64,000 nt of DNA from Acinetobacter sp. ANC 3929. GTDB lineage: Bacteria; Pseudomonadota; Gammaproteobacteria; Pseudomonadales; Moraxellaceae. Each line of letters begins with the position of its first letter. Position 1 is the first letter of the stretch. Both the position numbers and the translations under genes were made by a program. The stretch covers positions 602,054 to 666,053 of the forward strand of contig NZ_KB849999.1 of the NCBI RefSeq assembly GCF_000369405.1. The letters are read 5' to 3'. This document shows, in pieces, positions 28,577 through 38,524 of the stretch. The notes under the pieces were generated by a model. That model ran no database searches and was not told the DNA's origin. It saw only the letters and a program-made list of their open reading frames with translations.

Positions 28577-31054
28577 TTGAAAAATCATGAACCTACTTAT
28601 CAGTCAATCTTTCAACATGCTCTGTTTAGAAATGGAGTTTTAGCGCTAGGTTGTGCCACTCTAATAGGATGTAATTCATCTTCAAATTTAGAAATACCTC
28701 CTACGTCAAAACAGATCACCATCAAACGAGATAGCTTTGGTACACCACATGTCTATGCAAATGACACCTACGGTCTTTTTTTTGGCTATGGTTATGCAGT
28801 GGCAACCGATCGCTTATTTCAAATGGAGATGTCAAAACGTACTGGGCAAGGTACGGTCGCTGAAGTACTCGGACCCGACTATTTGCAATACGACATTGCA
28901 ACACACAGCCGTTTTGATCCAGAAAATATCAAACAGCAACTTGCCCAACTTTCCCCAGAAGACCGTGCCATTTTTGATGGTTATGCAGCAGGTTTTAATA
29001 AACGGGTTAAAGAAGTCCTAGCCAACCCAGCACTTATGCCAAAAGAGTTCATTGATTATGATTTCAAACCCTCTACATGGCAGTCAGAAGATATTGCACT
29101 GGTGTGGGTCGGCTTAATTTTAAACCGCTTTTTCTCGGCGAGTTCAGAAGTCGCAAATTTAGATCTGCTCACACAATTACAAAAGGAAAAAGGTCAAGAG
29201 CAAGGCTTAAAAGTGTATCAACAGTTGCGTTGGTTAGATGATCCAACCGCCCCCACCATCATCCAATCTGACCAGAAACCACAATTTTCAGCCCGCCAAC
29301 AGGCAAAGACTAAACAGATTTTACCGATCTCAAACTCAGCCGCTGCACGTTATTTAGCTCAAGCACGTATTGCCATGGGTAAAAGCGTGGTTGATGGCGT
29401 ACCTACTGCAAGTAATGCTTGGGTTTTAACAGGTAACAAAACGGTAGAAGGACAAACGGTTTTATATAATGGCCCACAACAAGGATGGTATACCCCTGCA
29501 ATTACCTATGGGATTGGTTTACACGGCGCTGGCTATAATTTAACAGGCATTACCCCTGTGGGCTTACCTGCTATTTTATTTGGAACCAACGGCAAAATTG
29601 CATGGGGTTCAACAGTTGGATCACTGGACACCAATGATGTCTATCAACTCAATGTCAACCCAAGTAATGCCAAGCAATACCTGTATAAAGGCGACTATAT
29701 TCCCTTTGAGCATAGACAAGTCAAGATTAAGGTCCGCAGCCAAGCCGATTATGTACTAAATGTCTATAAAAGCAAACAAGGTTTTGTCAGTGCGTGGGAT
29801 GAAAAAAATCATACCGCGTATGCACAAAAACGTAGCTGGGAAGGTGTCGAAGTTGAAACATTATTGGGTTGGGCCAATGCTGCGAAAGCGACCAGTTGGG
29901 AGGAGTTTCTCAATCAAGCCAAACGTGTTGCAGCATCAATCACCTGGTTCTATGCCGATACCAAAAACAATATTGGTGTCGCTGCATTAGGACGTTTACC
30001 GATCCGTCCAGAAAACCAGCACATTCAGCTACCTGCACAAGGTGATGGCTCAATGGAATGGCAAGGCTTCTACGATTTCTCACATAATCCCAAACAATAT
30101 AATCCTGAAAAAGGCTATATCAGCAGCTGGAATAATAAAGCGTATGCAGGTTTACGTTCTGATTCTTCCAATTTTTCGCATGTCGATCGCGTCAATGAAC
30201 TGATTGAACCTTTGGAAAGCAAACAGAAATTAAGCCAACAGGACATTTGGGATATTAATAAAACAGGCGCGTGGTCAGATCTAAATGCGCGCTATTTTAT
30301 TCCATACATGATCAAAGCAGCTCAAAGCGAAAAAGCATCCCCTTTGGCTAAAAAAATTGCGCCTTTATTAGCAAATTGGGATCTAAAATTACGCCCAGAC
30401 AGTGAAGCTAAATATTATCAAGGTGCGGCACCTGCCATCATGCGCGCATGGCTGAATCAAATGATCATATCGGTATTAAAACCAAACTTATCTGAAAGTA
30501 TTTACCAGCGTTATACTGATACCCTTTACCCTGTCAATAATGATCCTCGCAGTGCTCAACCAGCCAGCGCATCAAAATTGATCTGGAATACCCTTCAAGG
30601 CAAACAGGCAAGTGTTCCACAACATGTTGATTTCTTAAAAGGTCAAACTGCAGACGAGGTTGTGTTCACTGCACTGGAAAATGCTTTAAATGAGCTCTCC
30701 AAGCAATACCAGTCGGCTGAACCAAGTGACTGGAAAATTCCTGTTGCGACGATGGGTTTTTCCGCCAAAAATTCAGTGGGTATTCCATGGGCTGATCTTG
30801 CACATCAACAAAAGCTGAGCACATATGGCAATACAGGCAGTGCAACCTTTAGAGTGGTGCTCAATCCGAATCATGTCAGTATGTGTTCAATCTTAGCCCC
30901 AGGCCAAAGTGGTTTCATTGATCAGCATGGTAGACCTGATGCCCATTTTGCAGACCAATTGTCATTATTTGAAAATTATACATGTAAGGATGATGCTGTT
31001 GATCAGAAGCAAATTGAGCAATCTAGTCAACAAAGTATAACCTTAGACTATTAA
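28577..31054 (+). CDS. Penicillin-acylase family Ntn hydrolase, lipoprotein
   Basis: An 825-residue precursor of the penicillin amidase/AHL acylase family. The start is a TTG with AAGGAT about 9 bases upstream; the nearby ATG is out of frame. Residues 1-32 form a lipoprotein signal with lipobox LIGC and Cys32, so the enzyme is membrane-anchored and periplasm- or surface-facing. The alpha chain has the RDSFGTPHVYA block. Autocleavage would free Ser279 in TASNAWVL as N-terminal nucleophile of the beta chain; FGTNGKIAWGST follows as in the family. It hydrolyses amides with an acyl or arylacetyl part; candidates are N-acyl-homoserine lactones, siderophore precursors (PvdQ-like) or arylacetyl-amino acids. 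Confidence 0.87.
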   Translation: MKNHEPTYQSIFQHALFRNGVLALGCATLIGCNSSSNLEIPPTSKQITIKRDSFGTPHVYANDTYGLFFGYGYAVATDRLFQMEMSKRTGQGTVAEVLGPDYLQYDIATHSRFDPENIKQQLAQLSPEDRAIFDGYAAGFNKRVKEVLANPALMPKEFIDYDFKPSTWQSEDIALVWVGLILNRFFSASSEVANLDLLTQLQKEKGQEQGLKVYQQLRWLDDPTAPTIIQSDQKPQFSARQQAKTKQILPISNSAAARYLAQARIAMGKSVVDGVPTASNAWVLTGNKTVEGQTVLYNGPQQGWYTPAITYGIGLHGAGYNLTGITPVGLPAILFGTNGKIAWGSTVGSLDTNDVYQLNVNPSNAKQYLYKGDYIPFEHRQVKIKVRSQADYVLNVYKSKQGFVSAWDEKNHTAYAQKRSWEGVEVETLLGWANAAKATSWEEFLNQAKRVAASITWFYADTKNNIGVAALGRLPIRPENQHIQLPAQGDGSMEWQGFYDFSHNPKQYNPEKGYISSWNNKAYAGLRSDSSNFSHVDRVNELIEPLESKQKLSQQDIWDINKTGAWSDLNARYFIPYMIKAAQSEKASPLAKKIAPLLANWDLKLRPDSEAKYYQGAAPAIMRAWLNQMIISVLKPNLSESIYQRYTDTLYPVNNDPRSAQPASASKLIWNTLQGKQASVPQHVDFLKGQTADEVVFTALENALNELSKQYQSAEPSDWKIPVATMGFSAKNSVGIPWADLAHQQKLSTYGNTGSATFRVVLNPNHVSMCSILAPGQSGFIDQHGRPDAHFADQLSLFENYTCKDDAVDQKQIEQSSQQSITLDY

Positions 31055-31085
31055 AAGACTCAGCTGACATTTAAGCTTCTGTTAA

Positions 31086-31118
31086 AGCAGCAAAATATTC
31101 TCAAGATATTTTGCTGCT
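31086..31118. terminator. Hairpin between the convergent acylase and channel genes
   Basis: A stem of 13 base pairs, AGCAGCAAAATAT/ATATTTTGCTGCT, with loop TCTCAAG. The T runs after it are poor on both strands, so termination strength is uncertain. Confidence 0.6.
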
Positions 31119-31136
31119 GAGATTGTATTTACATGA

Positions 31137-32072
31137 TTATTTATGGAAATGATGCACAAATCTTAAAATCACACTGGTTCCTTGTGGCCGATTTTCGGCA
31201 TCTTGCTCGAAATAAGCATTAGCCACCAAATGATCATGTTGTGAAAAGCTATACATTGCTCCGGGACCAATTGCCCAAACTTGCTCACGCCGACCTTTCA
31301 CTTTTTCGCCATCGACTTCTGTATCAGTGATTTGTTTTAACCAATACCCATTTACCCCCAAACGGAGTTGCGGATTCACTGCGTAACTGGTTTCAAAGTT
31401 TGCATGAAAAGCTTGCCCTGCCTGCATGTCATCAGCATTGCCAAAACTATAATTTGGATCATCATTTTTAAAGTTATACAGATAATGTAATCGCGTTGAT
31501 ACCGTCCATTGAGGATTTAACCAATAAGTCGCAGCCCAATACGGATCTAAAGACACGGCATTTGCACTTGGGTTAATGTCTTTGTTGCGATCATAGCGTC
31601 CAGTGGGCAAATTCATTTGGAATTCAAAACGATGAGAAAATTTCGGTCCATTTTCTCCCATAATCGGATCAAACTGAATAAATGGCCCAATCAGCAAATC
31701 ACCTAATCCTCGTTGCGCCTTGATTGCCTGATTATTTAAGCCATCATCCACATCAATATGCCCAAGGATAGGTACTAGCATATTTAAACCGATATTTCCG
31801 CCAGCCACTTTAATATCAGACATATAGCTGATTTGCTGGACGATCGCCTGATAATCAATTTCTGATCGAGGCAGTGGAATTTTGTTGCCTTGTGCATCTC
31901 GAATACTATCGGCACTATAATTTTGAAAATAGGTTTGTGCATACCAACCTGTCCCTGCAGGAACAGCACCATCGACAAAGCTCGACATACCTAAATTAAT
32001 GGTGGGTAGATCACTGGCATAAAGCGCACCAGAACTGCACAACAAAGTTAAAGCGATTGATTGTTTTTTCAT
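31137..32072 (-). CDS. MetA/SphA-type outer-membrane protein of aromatic degradation
   Basis: A 311-residue beta-barrel protein with a signal peptide (MKKQSIALTLLCSSGALYAS). The domain is that of the meta-pathway phenol-degradation proteins (PF13557): NMLVPILGHIDVDD, then GLGDLLIGPFIQFDP, RFEFQMNLPTGRYD and SLDPYWAATYWLNP. Members usually accompany operons for aromatic compounds and are thought to form outer-membrane channels. It is last in line after the FeaB-like dehydrogenase and the GMC gene on the same strand, 87 bases after the former, with a strong hairpin in between. The substrate is unknown. Confidence 0.85.
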   Translation of the reverse strand: MKKQSIALTLLCSSGALYASDLPTINLGMSSFVDGAVPAGTGWYAQTYFQNYSADSIRDAQGNKIPLPRSEIDYQAIVQQISYMSDIKVAGGNIGLNMLVPILGHIDVDDGLNNQAIKAQRGLGDLLIGPFIQFDPIMGENGPKFSHRFEFQMNLPTGRYDRNKDINPSANAVSLDPYWAATYWLNPQWTVSTRLHYLYNFKNDDPNYSFGNADDMQAGQAFHANFETSYAVNPQLRLGVNGYWLKQITDTEVDGEKVKGRREQVWAIGPGAMYSFSQHDHLVANAYFEQDAENRPQGTSVILRFVHHFHK

Positions 32073-32106
32073 TTTAATATCCTTATTTTACGCAAAAATA
32101 TCCTCA

Positions 32107-32133
32107 AGGAGATGTCGAATGCCGACATCTCCT
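32107..32133 (-). other. Intercistronic 11-base-pair hairpin
   Basis: A perfect inverted repeat AGGAGATGTCG/CGACATCTCCT with a 5-base loop between the aldehyde dehydrogenase and the outer-membrane channel gene. There is no T run, so mRNA processing or stability is more likely than termination. Confidence 0.6.
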
Positions 32134-32159
32134 AGTTTTGCTGTTTAGAATGAATTGAT

Positions 32160-33647
32160 TTAGTAGCGAATCATGACCGATTTCAATTCGGTATAGTCCT
32201 CAATAAATGCATCCGAGAATTCACGTCCTATCCCTGATGCTTTTACCCCGCCAAAAGGCACTGCTGGATCAAGGAAGGTATGCATATTCACCCAGATAGA
32301 ACCTGCTTCCACCCGAGGAATTAATCGTAATGCTTTCGACAAATCATTGGTCCATAAGCTTGCGGTTAAACCAAAGCGTGAATGATTCATCATTTCAATT
32401 AACTCATCATCACTGTCAAATGGCGTTACAGAAATCACAGGTCCAAAAGTTTCCTCCAAAAATAAAGGATCATTGATATCCTTCACCGCAAGCAAAGTTG
32501 GTTCGACAAAATAACCCGTTTGCTCCAGTACCTTTCCACCTGAAATGATCTGCTGATTTTGCTGAGCCAGATCAAGATAATGTTTTACTTTTTCAAGATG
32601 TGGTTTATTCGATAAAGGCCCAAGCATGCTTGATTCATCCAGCGGTGAACCAATTTTCAGTTGTTGAATTGCAGCGGCTGCCTTTTGTACTAGCTCATCA
32701 TATTTAGAACGGTGTACCAAGAAACGCTCAGGTGCTGCGCAGACTTGCCCTTGATGTACATAAGTTGCTTGTAACAAGGTAGGTAAAATTTCATCGATAT
32801 TGGCATCCGCTAAAATTGCCGCTGCATTTTTGCCACCGAGCTCTAAACTGATATGTTTTAAATCATTGCCAGTTGCCTGCTTACCAATCGCAATTCCTGT
32901 TGGCACAGAACCTGTGAAGGAAACTTTTTTGACTAACTTCGAGTCGATCAAGTGCTGACCTGTTTGTCCTGCACCTGTTACGACGTTAATCACACCCGCT
33001 GGAATTCCTGCTTCAATCGCAAGCTCTGCCAAACGTAATAAAGAAAGTGTAGTGAACTCACTCGGCTTCACAACAATAGTACAACCTGTAGAGAGCGCTG
33101 AACCAATCTTCCAGATTCCAATCATCAATGAAAAATTCCATGGCACAATACCTGCGACCACACCAACAGGTTGACGTATGGTATACGCAGTGTATTTTTC
33201 ACCATTTGCGGATGGAATCGAAGGTTGCATAGTTTGACCATGAATTTTGGTCGCCCAACCCGCAAAATAACGTAAGAAGATAACAGTATTGGCCACTTCC
33301 AGATGTCTAGCCAAATTAATTAACTTACCTGTAGTCAAGGTTTCCAACTGTGCTAATTCTTCAGCATGCGCTTCAACCAAATCTGCCAATTTATTCAGTT
33401 TGATGCCACGTTCGTAGGGCGAGGTATTGGCCCAAGCATTGGTAAATGCGATATGTGCGCTCTGTACTGCTTTTTCGACATCACCCTGACTACCCACAGC
33501 AATGGTTGAAACAACCTGTTCTGTTGCAGGGTTAATTAATTCTATGCGTTGCGGATTGTCAGCATTAACCCATTTACCATCAATAAAATGACCATGTTGA
33601 CGCTGAATAAATTGCTGAACACTCGCTAAAACGTGTACTTCACTCAT
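32160..33647 (-). CDS. feaB: Arylacetaldehyde dehydrogenase, FeaB-like
   Basis: A 495-residue NAD-dependent aldehyde dehydrogenase. The N-terminus VQQFIQRQHGHFIDGKWV and the C-terminus KSVMIRY agree with phenylacetaldehyde dehydrogenase (FeaB/StyD) rather than with betaine-aldehyde dehydrogenase. Catalytic residues are Glu269 in SLELGGKNA and Cys303 in HQGQVCAAPER; IVPWNFSLM is the nucleotide site. It should oxidise phenylacetaldehyde, indole-3-acetaldehyde or a similar arylacetaldehyde to the acid. A FeaR-like regulator lies two genes upstream, and the iac operon, which consumes indole-3-acetic acid, begins just beyond. The choice of indoleacetaldehyde is inference. Confidence 0.75.
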   Translation of the reverse strand: MSEVHVLASVQQFIQRQHGHFIDGKWVNADNPQRIELINPATEQVVSTIAVGSQGDVEKAVQSAHIAFTNAWANTSPYERGIKLNKLADLVEAHAEELAQLETLTTGKLINLARHLEVANTVIFLRYFAGWATKIHGQTMQPSIPSANGEKYTAYTIRQPVGVVAGIVPWNFSLMIGIWKIGSALSTGCTIVVKPSEFTTLSLLRLAELAIEAGIPAGVINVVTGAGQTGQHLIDSKLVKKVSFTGSVPTGIAIGKQATGNDLKHISLELGGKNAAAILADANIDEILPTLLQATYVHQGQVCAAPERFLVHRSKYDELVQKAAAAIQQLKIGSPLDESSMLGPLSNKPHLEKVKHYLDLAQQNQQIISGGKVLEQTGYFVEPTLLAVKDINDPLFLEETFGPVISVTPFDSDDELIEMMNHSRFGLTASLWTNDLSKALRLIPRVEAGSIWVNMHTFLDPAVPFGGVKASGIGREFSDAFIEDYTELKSVMIRY

Positions 33648-33686
33648 CTTTCTATCCTCGTTTTAATACAATCAGAGATAAAACCA

Positions 33687-35291
33687 TCAAGCGTTATTGA
33701 CGATAAAATCAGCACCGCGCTCACCAATCATGATTGCGATGGCATTGGTGTTGCCACTTGGAACTTGTGGACATATTGAGCAGTCGATGACTCTTAAATT
33801 TTGGAAACCATGAACTTTTAAGTTTTGGCCCGTGACGGAATCCTGTGCAGAATTCCCCATTTTGCAACTGCCTGCTGGGTGATAAACAGTTTTGATATTT
33901 TGACGCATCCATTTATCAATTCCTGCTATATCATCTGGATCAATATTCGCAGGCTCGATGACCTGTTTCACAATCGCTTTGAGTGCAGGTTGCTGTAATA
34001 GACGCAGACCCGCTTGTACTGCTCGAATATTGGCATCAATATCGTCTTGATGGCCCAAATAATTTGGATCAATAATCGGAAATGCCTGAGGGTCCTTACT
34101 GCTTAAACGTAAAGTTCCCCTTGCTTTAGGTTGTACATGTCCAACCTTAATCGTGAGCCCGTGTTCTAATGCCTCTGCTTTTTCTCCTGGAGTATTATCA
34201 AAATTATCCAGCACAGGTAAGAAATGGAATTGGACATCTGGTCGGCCATTGTTATTGGTGTCGATAAATCCACCACCTTCCAAAATATTTGAAGTTAACA
34301 ACCCTGAACGTGTAAAACGCCATTGTAGAAAATGTCGTACTGCTTTTAGACCTTGGTCTTCACCCAATAGGCTATTATTCGTCGTTACTGTTGCATTGAC
34401 TGACATATGTAAATGGTCATGAAAATTTTCGCCTACAGGTAAATCCTGAATACACTCAATTCCTAATTCGTCTAAATGCGCTTTTGGGCCTATACCTGAG
34501 AGTAAAAGAACTTTAGGACTCCCAATTGCCCCAGCACTTACCACAACCTCTTTACGAGCCTGTGCTGTCACAGGTGTCTTTCCTGCAACGCTGTATGTAA
34601 CACCCGTTGCTTTATTACCTTGCGTTTCAATTTTGTGGACCAATGCATCGGTAATTACGGTAAGTGCAGGATTATTTTCAACTGATTTCAAATAGGTTTT
34701 TGACGTACTGGCTCGCTCACCATTTTTGGTCGTGGTTTGGTAGAACCCAACACCAGCCTGATCCCAGCCATTTATATCGTTGACATATTTCATGCCCATT
34801 TCTTGACCAGCGCGAATACAGGCCAAAGTCAATGGATGACGATAACGGTTTTCACTCACAGGCAAGATGCCATCTTGTCCATGATATTGGTCACCCAAAC
34901 TTTCATTCTGTTCAGCTTTTTTGAAAAAGGGTAAAACATCCTGATAGGACCATTGATTACAACCCCATTCTGAAGCCCATAGGTCATAATCCTGACGTTG
35001 CCCACGGCAATAAACCATCCCATTAACCGAGCTGCCACCACCAAGCACTTTGCCTTGTGCAAGAATCATTTCACGATGATTACAATGCTGTTGTGGTACT
35101 GTCATATACGGCCATGATTTTTGCTGAAACACTTTAATCACTGTGGCAGGGATCGTATGGAACATACTGCTGTCTTTGCTCCCTGCTTCCAAAACCAACA
35201 CCCGCCCAGCTTTTGCTTCAAGTAATCTTGCTGCAACGACACAACCTGCCGAACCTGCACCTATGATGATGTAGTCATATTCTGTCTTCAT
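33687..35291 (-). CDS. GMC-family alcohol dehydrogenase
   Basis: A 534-residue FAD-dependent glucose-methanol-choline oxidoreductase. IIIGAGSAGCVVAARLLE at 8-25 binds the flavin dinucleotide; GKVLGGGSSVNGMVYCRG is GMC signature 1, SAGAIGSPKVLLLSGIGP signature 2, and the active-site His is in VYHPAGSCKMG. It oxidises an alcohol to an aldehyde at the membrane or in the cytoplasm. The FeaB-like dehydrogenase follows by 39 bases, so an alcohol-to-aldehyde-to-acid route is encoded, probably for an arylethanol such as 2-phenylethanol or tryptophol. AlkJ-like and choline dehydrogenases belong to the same family; the substrate is not proven. Confidence 0.85.
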   Translation of the reverse strand: MKTEYDYIIIGAGSAGCVVAARLLEAKAGRVLVLEAGSKDSSMFHTIPATVIKVFQQKSWPYMTVPQQHCNHREMILAQGKVLGGGSSVNGMVYCRGQRQDYDLWASEWGCNQWSYQDVLPFFKKAEQNESLGDQYHGQDGILPVSENRYRHPLTLACIRAGQEMGMKYVNDINGWDQAGVGFYQTTTKNGERASTSKTYLKSVENNPALTVITDALVHKIETQGNKATGVTYSVAGKTPVTAQARKEVVVSAGAIGSPKVLLLSGIGPKAHLDELGIECIQDLPVGENFHDHLHMSVNATVTTNNSLLGEDQGLKAVRHFLQWRFTRSGLLTSNILEGGGFIDTNNNGRPDVQFHFLPVLDNFDNTPGEKAEALEHGLTIKVGHVQPKARGTLRLSSKDPQAFPIIDPNYLGHQDDIDANIRAVQAGLRLLQQPALKAIVKQVIEPANIDPDDIAGIDKWMRQNIKTVYHPAGSCKMGNSAQDSVTGQNLKVHGFQNLRVIDCSICPQVPSGNTNAIAIMIGERGADFIVNNA

Positions 35292-35326
35292 TCTGCTTCC
35301 CTATGAATTAAATTCCTTTAGTAGAA

Positions 35327-35360
35327 TTTGACATTTATTGGGTAGCTTGTTCTTGTCAAA
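35327..35360 (-). promoter_or_regulatory. Inverted repeat overlapping a possible promoter of the GMC gene
   Basis: Perfect 7-base arms TTTGACA/TGTCAAA spaced by 20 bases, about 35-70 bases before the GMC start. Read on the minus strand the first arm supplies TTGACA as a possible -35 element; no good -10 was found. It is a plausible binding site for the AraC/FeaR-like regulator encoded next door (inference). Confidence 0.4.
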
Positions 35361-35417
35361 ATGCGACGGAGATAGGGTAAAAAAGTGACATCTAGACTAT
35401 AAATAACAATAATAAGC

Positions 35418-36326
35418 TTATGTTTTTGCTCTAAACGCTTTAGGAGAGATTCCCACAGTTTTTCTAAACAATTTTGAAAAATGTGCACTGTCTCCAAAAC
35501 CACATTTCATCGCCATTTCTGTAATAGATAAGTTCTTATTTTTATTGTCTTTAAGATCATATTGAACTTTTTCTAGCCTGCGCATTTGAATATATTTATG
35601 GATTGAGGTTTCTTCGTTCTTGAATAAACGATATAGCTGTCTGAGAGAAATATTCAAATGATCTGCAATCATTTGAGCATTCAAATTAGGATGGACTAAG
35701 TTTTCTAAAATAAATCGTTCTGCTTTCAACCTGTGATGGTCAATCATTTCAATATTTTTGTAATTAATGGTCGGTTTAATTAAAGCAATTAAGGCATCTT
35801 CAAAAGCATTGCCATCTTCTTTTGCATACCAAAGTTCAATATTTGCAGCTGATAAACTTTGCAACAAACATTTAAGTAGATGGCCACTCATATTTGAGGT
35901 AATTAATTTGCCAAAATAATCGGTTGTAATACCTTGCTTGAATAGTTTTTCACGAGAGAGGTGTACAGAAATATGAGTAAATAGCCCTTGAGGATACATT
36001 TCAATCGTTTCATTGGGGTCCAGTAGAACAATATCGCCTTCCTTTAAACTAATATCCTGATTCTTATAGCCAATACGCATTTTCCCTGTATGTTGCAATA
36101 CAAGAAAACAGAAACGATCGTTGACTCGATCCGCCATTCCTTTTTTTCTTAAAAAGTAAATCGCATTACTTTTAATAAAGACAATCTCGGTTTCACCCAA
36201 TAAAAAAGACTGCACTTCACCAATGAACAAATCAGGTTGCTTATCAAAACTGGTTTTAAAATCACCACAAACATTTTGAATATTTTCAGACCACTGTGTC
36301 ATTTCACTTTTTTTATGCTTATCCAT
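35418..36326 (-). CDS. AraC-family regulator, FeaR-like
   Basis: A 302-residue AraC/XylS-type regulator. The N-terminus QWSENIQNVCGDF resembles the beginning of FeaR, the activator of the phenylacetaldehyde dehydrogenase gene in E. coli. The N-terminal half is an AraC-binding-like domain. The C-terminal two-helix-turn-helix part spans about 205-300, with MIADHLNISLRQLYRLFK and MAMKCGFGDSAHFSKLFRK. It lies directly upstream of the GMC and FeaB-like genes on the same strand (126-base gap with an inverted repeat), so it most likely controls them in response to an aromatic amine, aldehyde or alcohol. Confidence 0.82.
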   Translation of the reverse strand: MDKHKKSEMTQWSENIQNVCGDFKTSFDKQPDLFIGEVQSFLLGETEIVFIKSNAIYFLRKKGMADRVNDRFCFLVLQHTGKMRIGYKNQDISLKEGDIVLLDPNETIEMYPQGLFTHISVHLSREKLFKQGITTDYFGKLITSNMSGHLLKCLLQSLSAANIELWYAKEDGNAFEDALIALIKPTINYKNIEMIDHHRLKAERFILENLVHPNLNAQMIADHLNISLRQLYRLFKNEETSIHKYIQMRRLEKVQYDLKDNKNKNLSITEMAMKCGFGDSAHFSKLFRKTVGISPKAFRAKT

Positions 36327-36466
36327 CCTTGTTTCCCTCGAATAGATCGATGAAATCAGTTTTAAGGTATCCAGCCTCTAATTAAAACATTTGGCCTATA
36401 CAGTTAAAGAAAGAAGAAAAACCTGAGATTAGGCCTAACTATCTTTATCTAAAATCAATGCTCAAT

Positions 36467-36503
36467 TAAAAAAACCGACAAGAACGTTTATTCCTGTCGG
36501 TTT
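36467..36503 (-). terminator. Terminator of the iac operon
   Basis: On the minus strand AAACCGACAGGAA pairs with TTCTTGTCGGTTT and is followed by a run of seven T. It lies directly after iacG, the last gene. Confidence 0.88.
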
Positions 36504-36511
36504 CCAGCATG

Positions 36512-37486
<975 letters not shown>

Positions 37487-37537
37487 TTATCCTATTTTCG
37501 GCCTGTATCTGATATGGATTTATCCTGCATAAATCCA

Positions 37538-38491
37538 TTAAATATCAAGAACCAACCGTGCTGACTTAGAGCGGGAACAACACACCAATATTTGCTCATT
37601 GCTGGCTTTTTCTTCATCGGTAAAATATACATCGCGGTGGTCTGGTTCACCTTCAATCACATCGCACATGCAAGTACCGCAAACGCCTTGCTCGCATGAC
37701 ATCTCAATTTCAATGCCTTCACGAGCCAAGGCTTGCAAAATGGTTTCTTCAGAATTGACCAAAATGATTTTGCCACTGCGTTCGGCCACCACTTCAAAAG
37801 CCTCACCACCTGTTTCCACTTCAACCTGAAAATATTCTTTATGAATTTGCTGTTCTGGAAAGCTTTGAGTAACGGCCAAATTAATCACCCAGTCCATGAA
37901 GCCATTCGGGCCACAGGTATAGATATGACTTGCAGCATCAATACCCTTGATTGCAGACTGGAAAAATTCACGATGGCTGGCACCCTCAGATTTAAAATGA
38001 AAGGTGGTGAAAGGTGCTAATGCGCCTGTTTTAATTTCATCCACAAAGGCGCAGCGTTCAGGGCTAGCGCCACAATAATGCAATTCAAAAGATGCACCTT
38101 CTTGCGCCAATTGATAGGCCATGGTGATTAATGGGGTGATACCAATACCACCACCAATCAGCACTGAATGTTTGGCTTTCACCAGAGGGAAAAGATTTTT
38201 AGGCTCACTGACCTGAATCTGCATGCCATTTTTCAATTCATCAAATGCTGAAATTGAACCACCACGAGATTCTGGATCACGTAAAATCCCTAAACGGAAT
38301 TTTCCTAAGTCATTCGGATTTTGGCAAAGTGAATATTGACGTACCATACCGTTGGGCAAATGCACATCAATATGGGCACCAGCCTCAACTTTTGGCAAAG
38401 CTGTCGATGTTGCAGATTCAAACTCCATGACTGCAACATTTTCACCTTCAACATGTCGGTTTTTGACAACAACATTATAAAGTGTAGTCAT
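37538..38491 (-). CDS. iacF: Oxygenase reductase IacF (FMN/2Fe-2S)
   Basis: A 317-residue phthalate-dioxygenase-reductase type protein. The flavin domain has RQYSLCQNPNDLGKF, the NAD domain VLIGGGIGITPLITMAYQLA and HIYTCGPNGFMDWV, and the C-terminal ferredoxin the CEQGVCGTC cluster plus a final Cys in LVCCSRS. It would donate electrons from NADH to the Rieske oxygenase IacCD. Seventh gene in the operon, between iacE (33-base gap) and iacG (69-base gap). It has the same architecture as CntB, so identity as IacF rests on operon place. Confidence 0.87.
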   Translation of the reverse strand: MTTLYNVVVKNRHVEGENVAVMEFESATSTALPKVEAGAHIDVHLPNGMVRQYSLCQNPNDLGKFRLGILRDPESRGGSISAFDELKNGMQIQVSEPKNLFPLVKAKHSVLIGGGIGITPLITMAYQLAQEGASFELHYCGASPERCAFVDEIKTGALAPFTTFHFKSEGASHREFFQSAIKGIDAASHIYTCGPNGFMDWVINLAVTQSFPEQQIHKEYFQVEVETGGEAFEVVAERSGKIILVNSEETILQALAREGIEIEMSCEQGVCGTCMCDVIEGEPDHRDVYFTDEEKASNEQILVCCSRSKSARLVLDI

Positions 38492-38524
38492 GATTAATCT
38501 CCTTTTACGTGTTAAACCAATGGC

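Noticed and set aside
32160..35291. GMC and aldehyde dehydrogenase as choline-to-betaine genes (betA/betB)
   Set aside because: The aldehyde dehydrogenase has FeaB/StyD-type ends, the regulator is FeaR-like and not BetI, and no choline transporter is adjacent.
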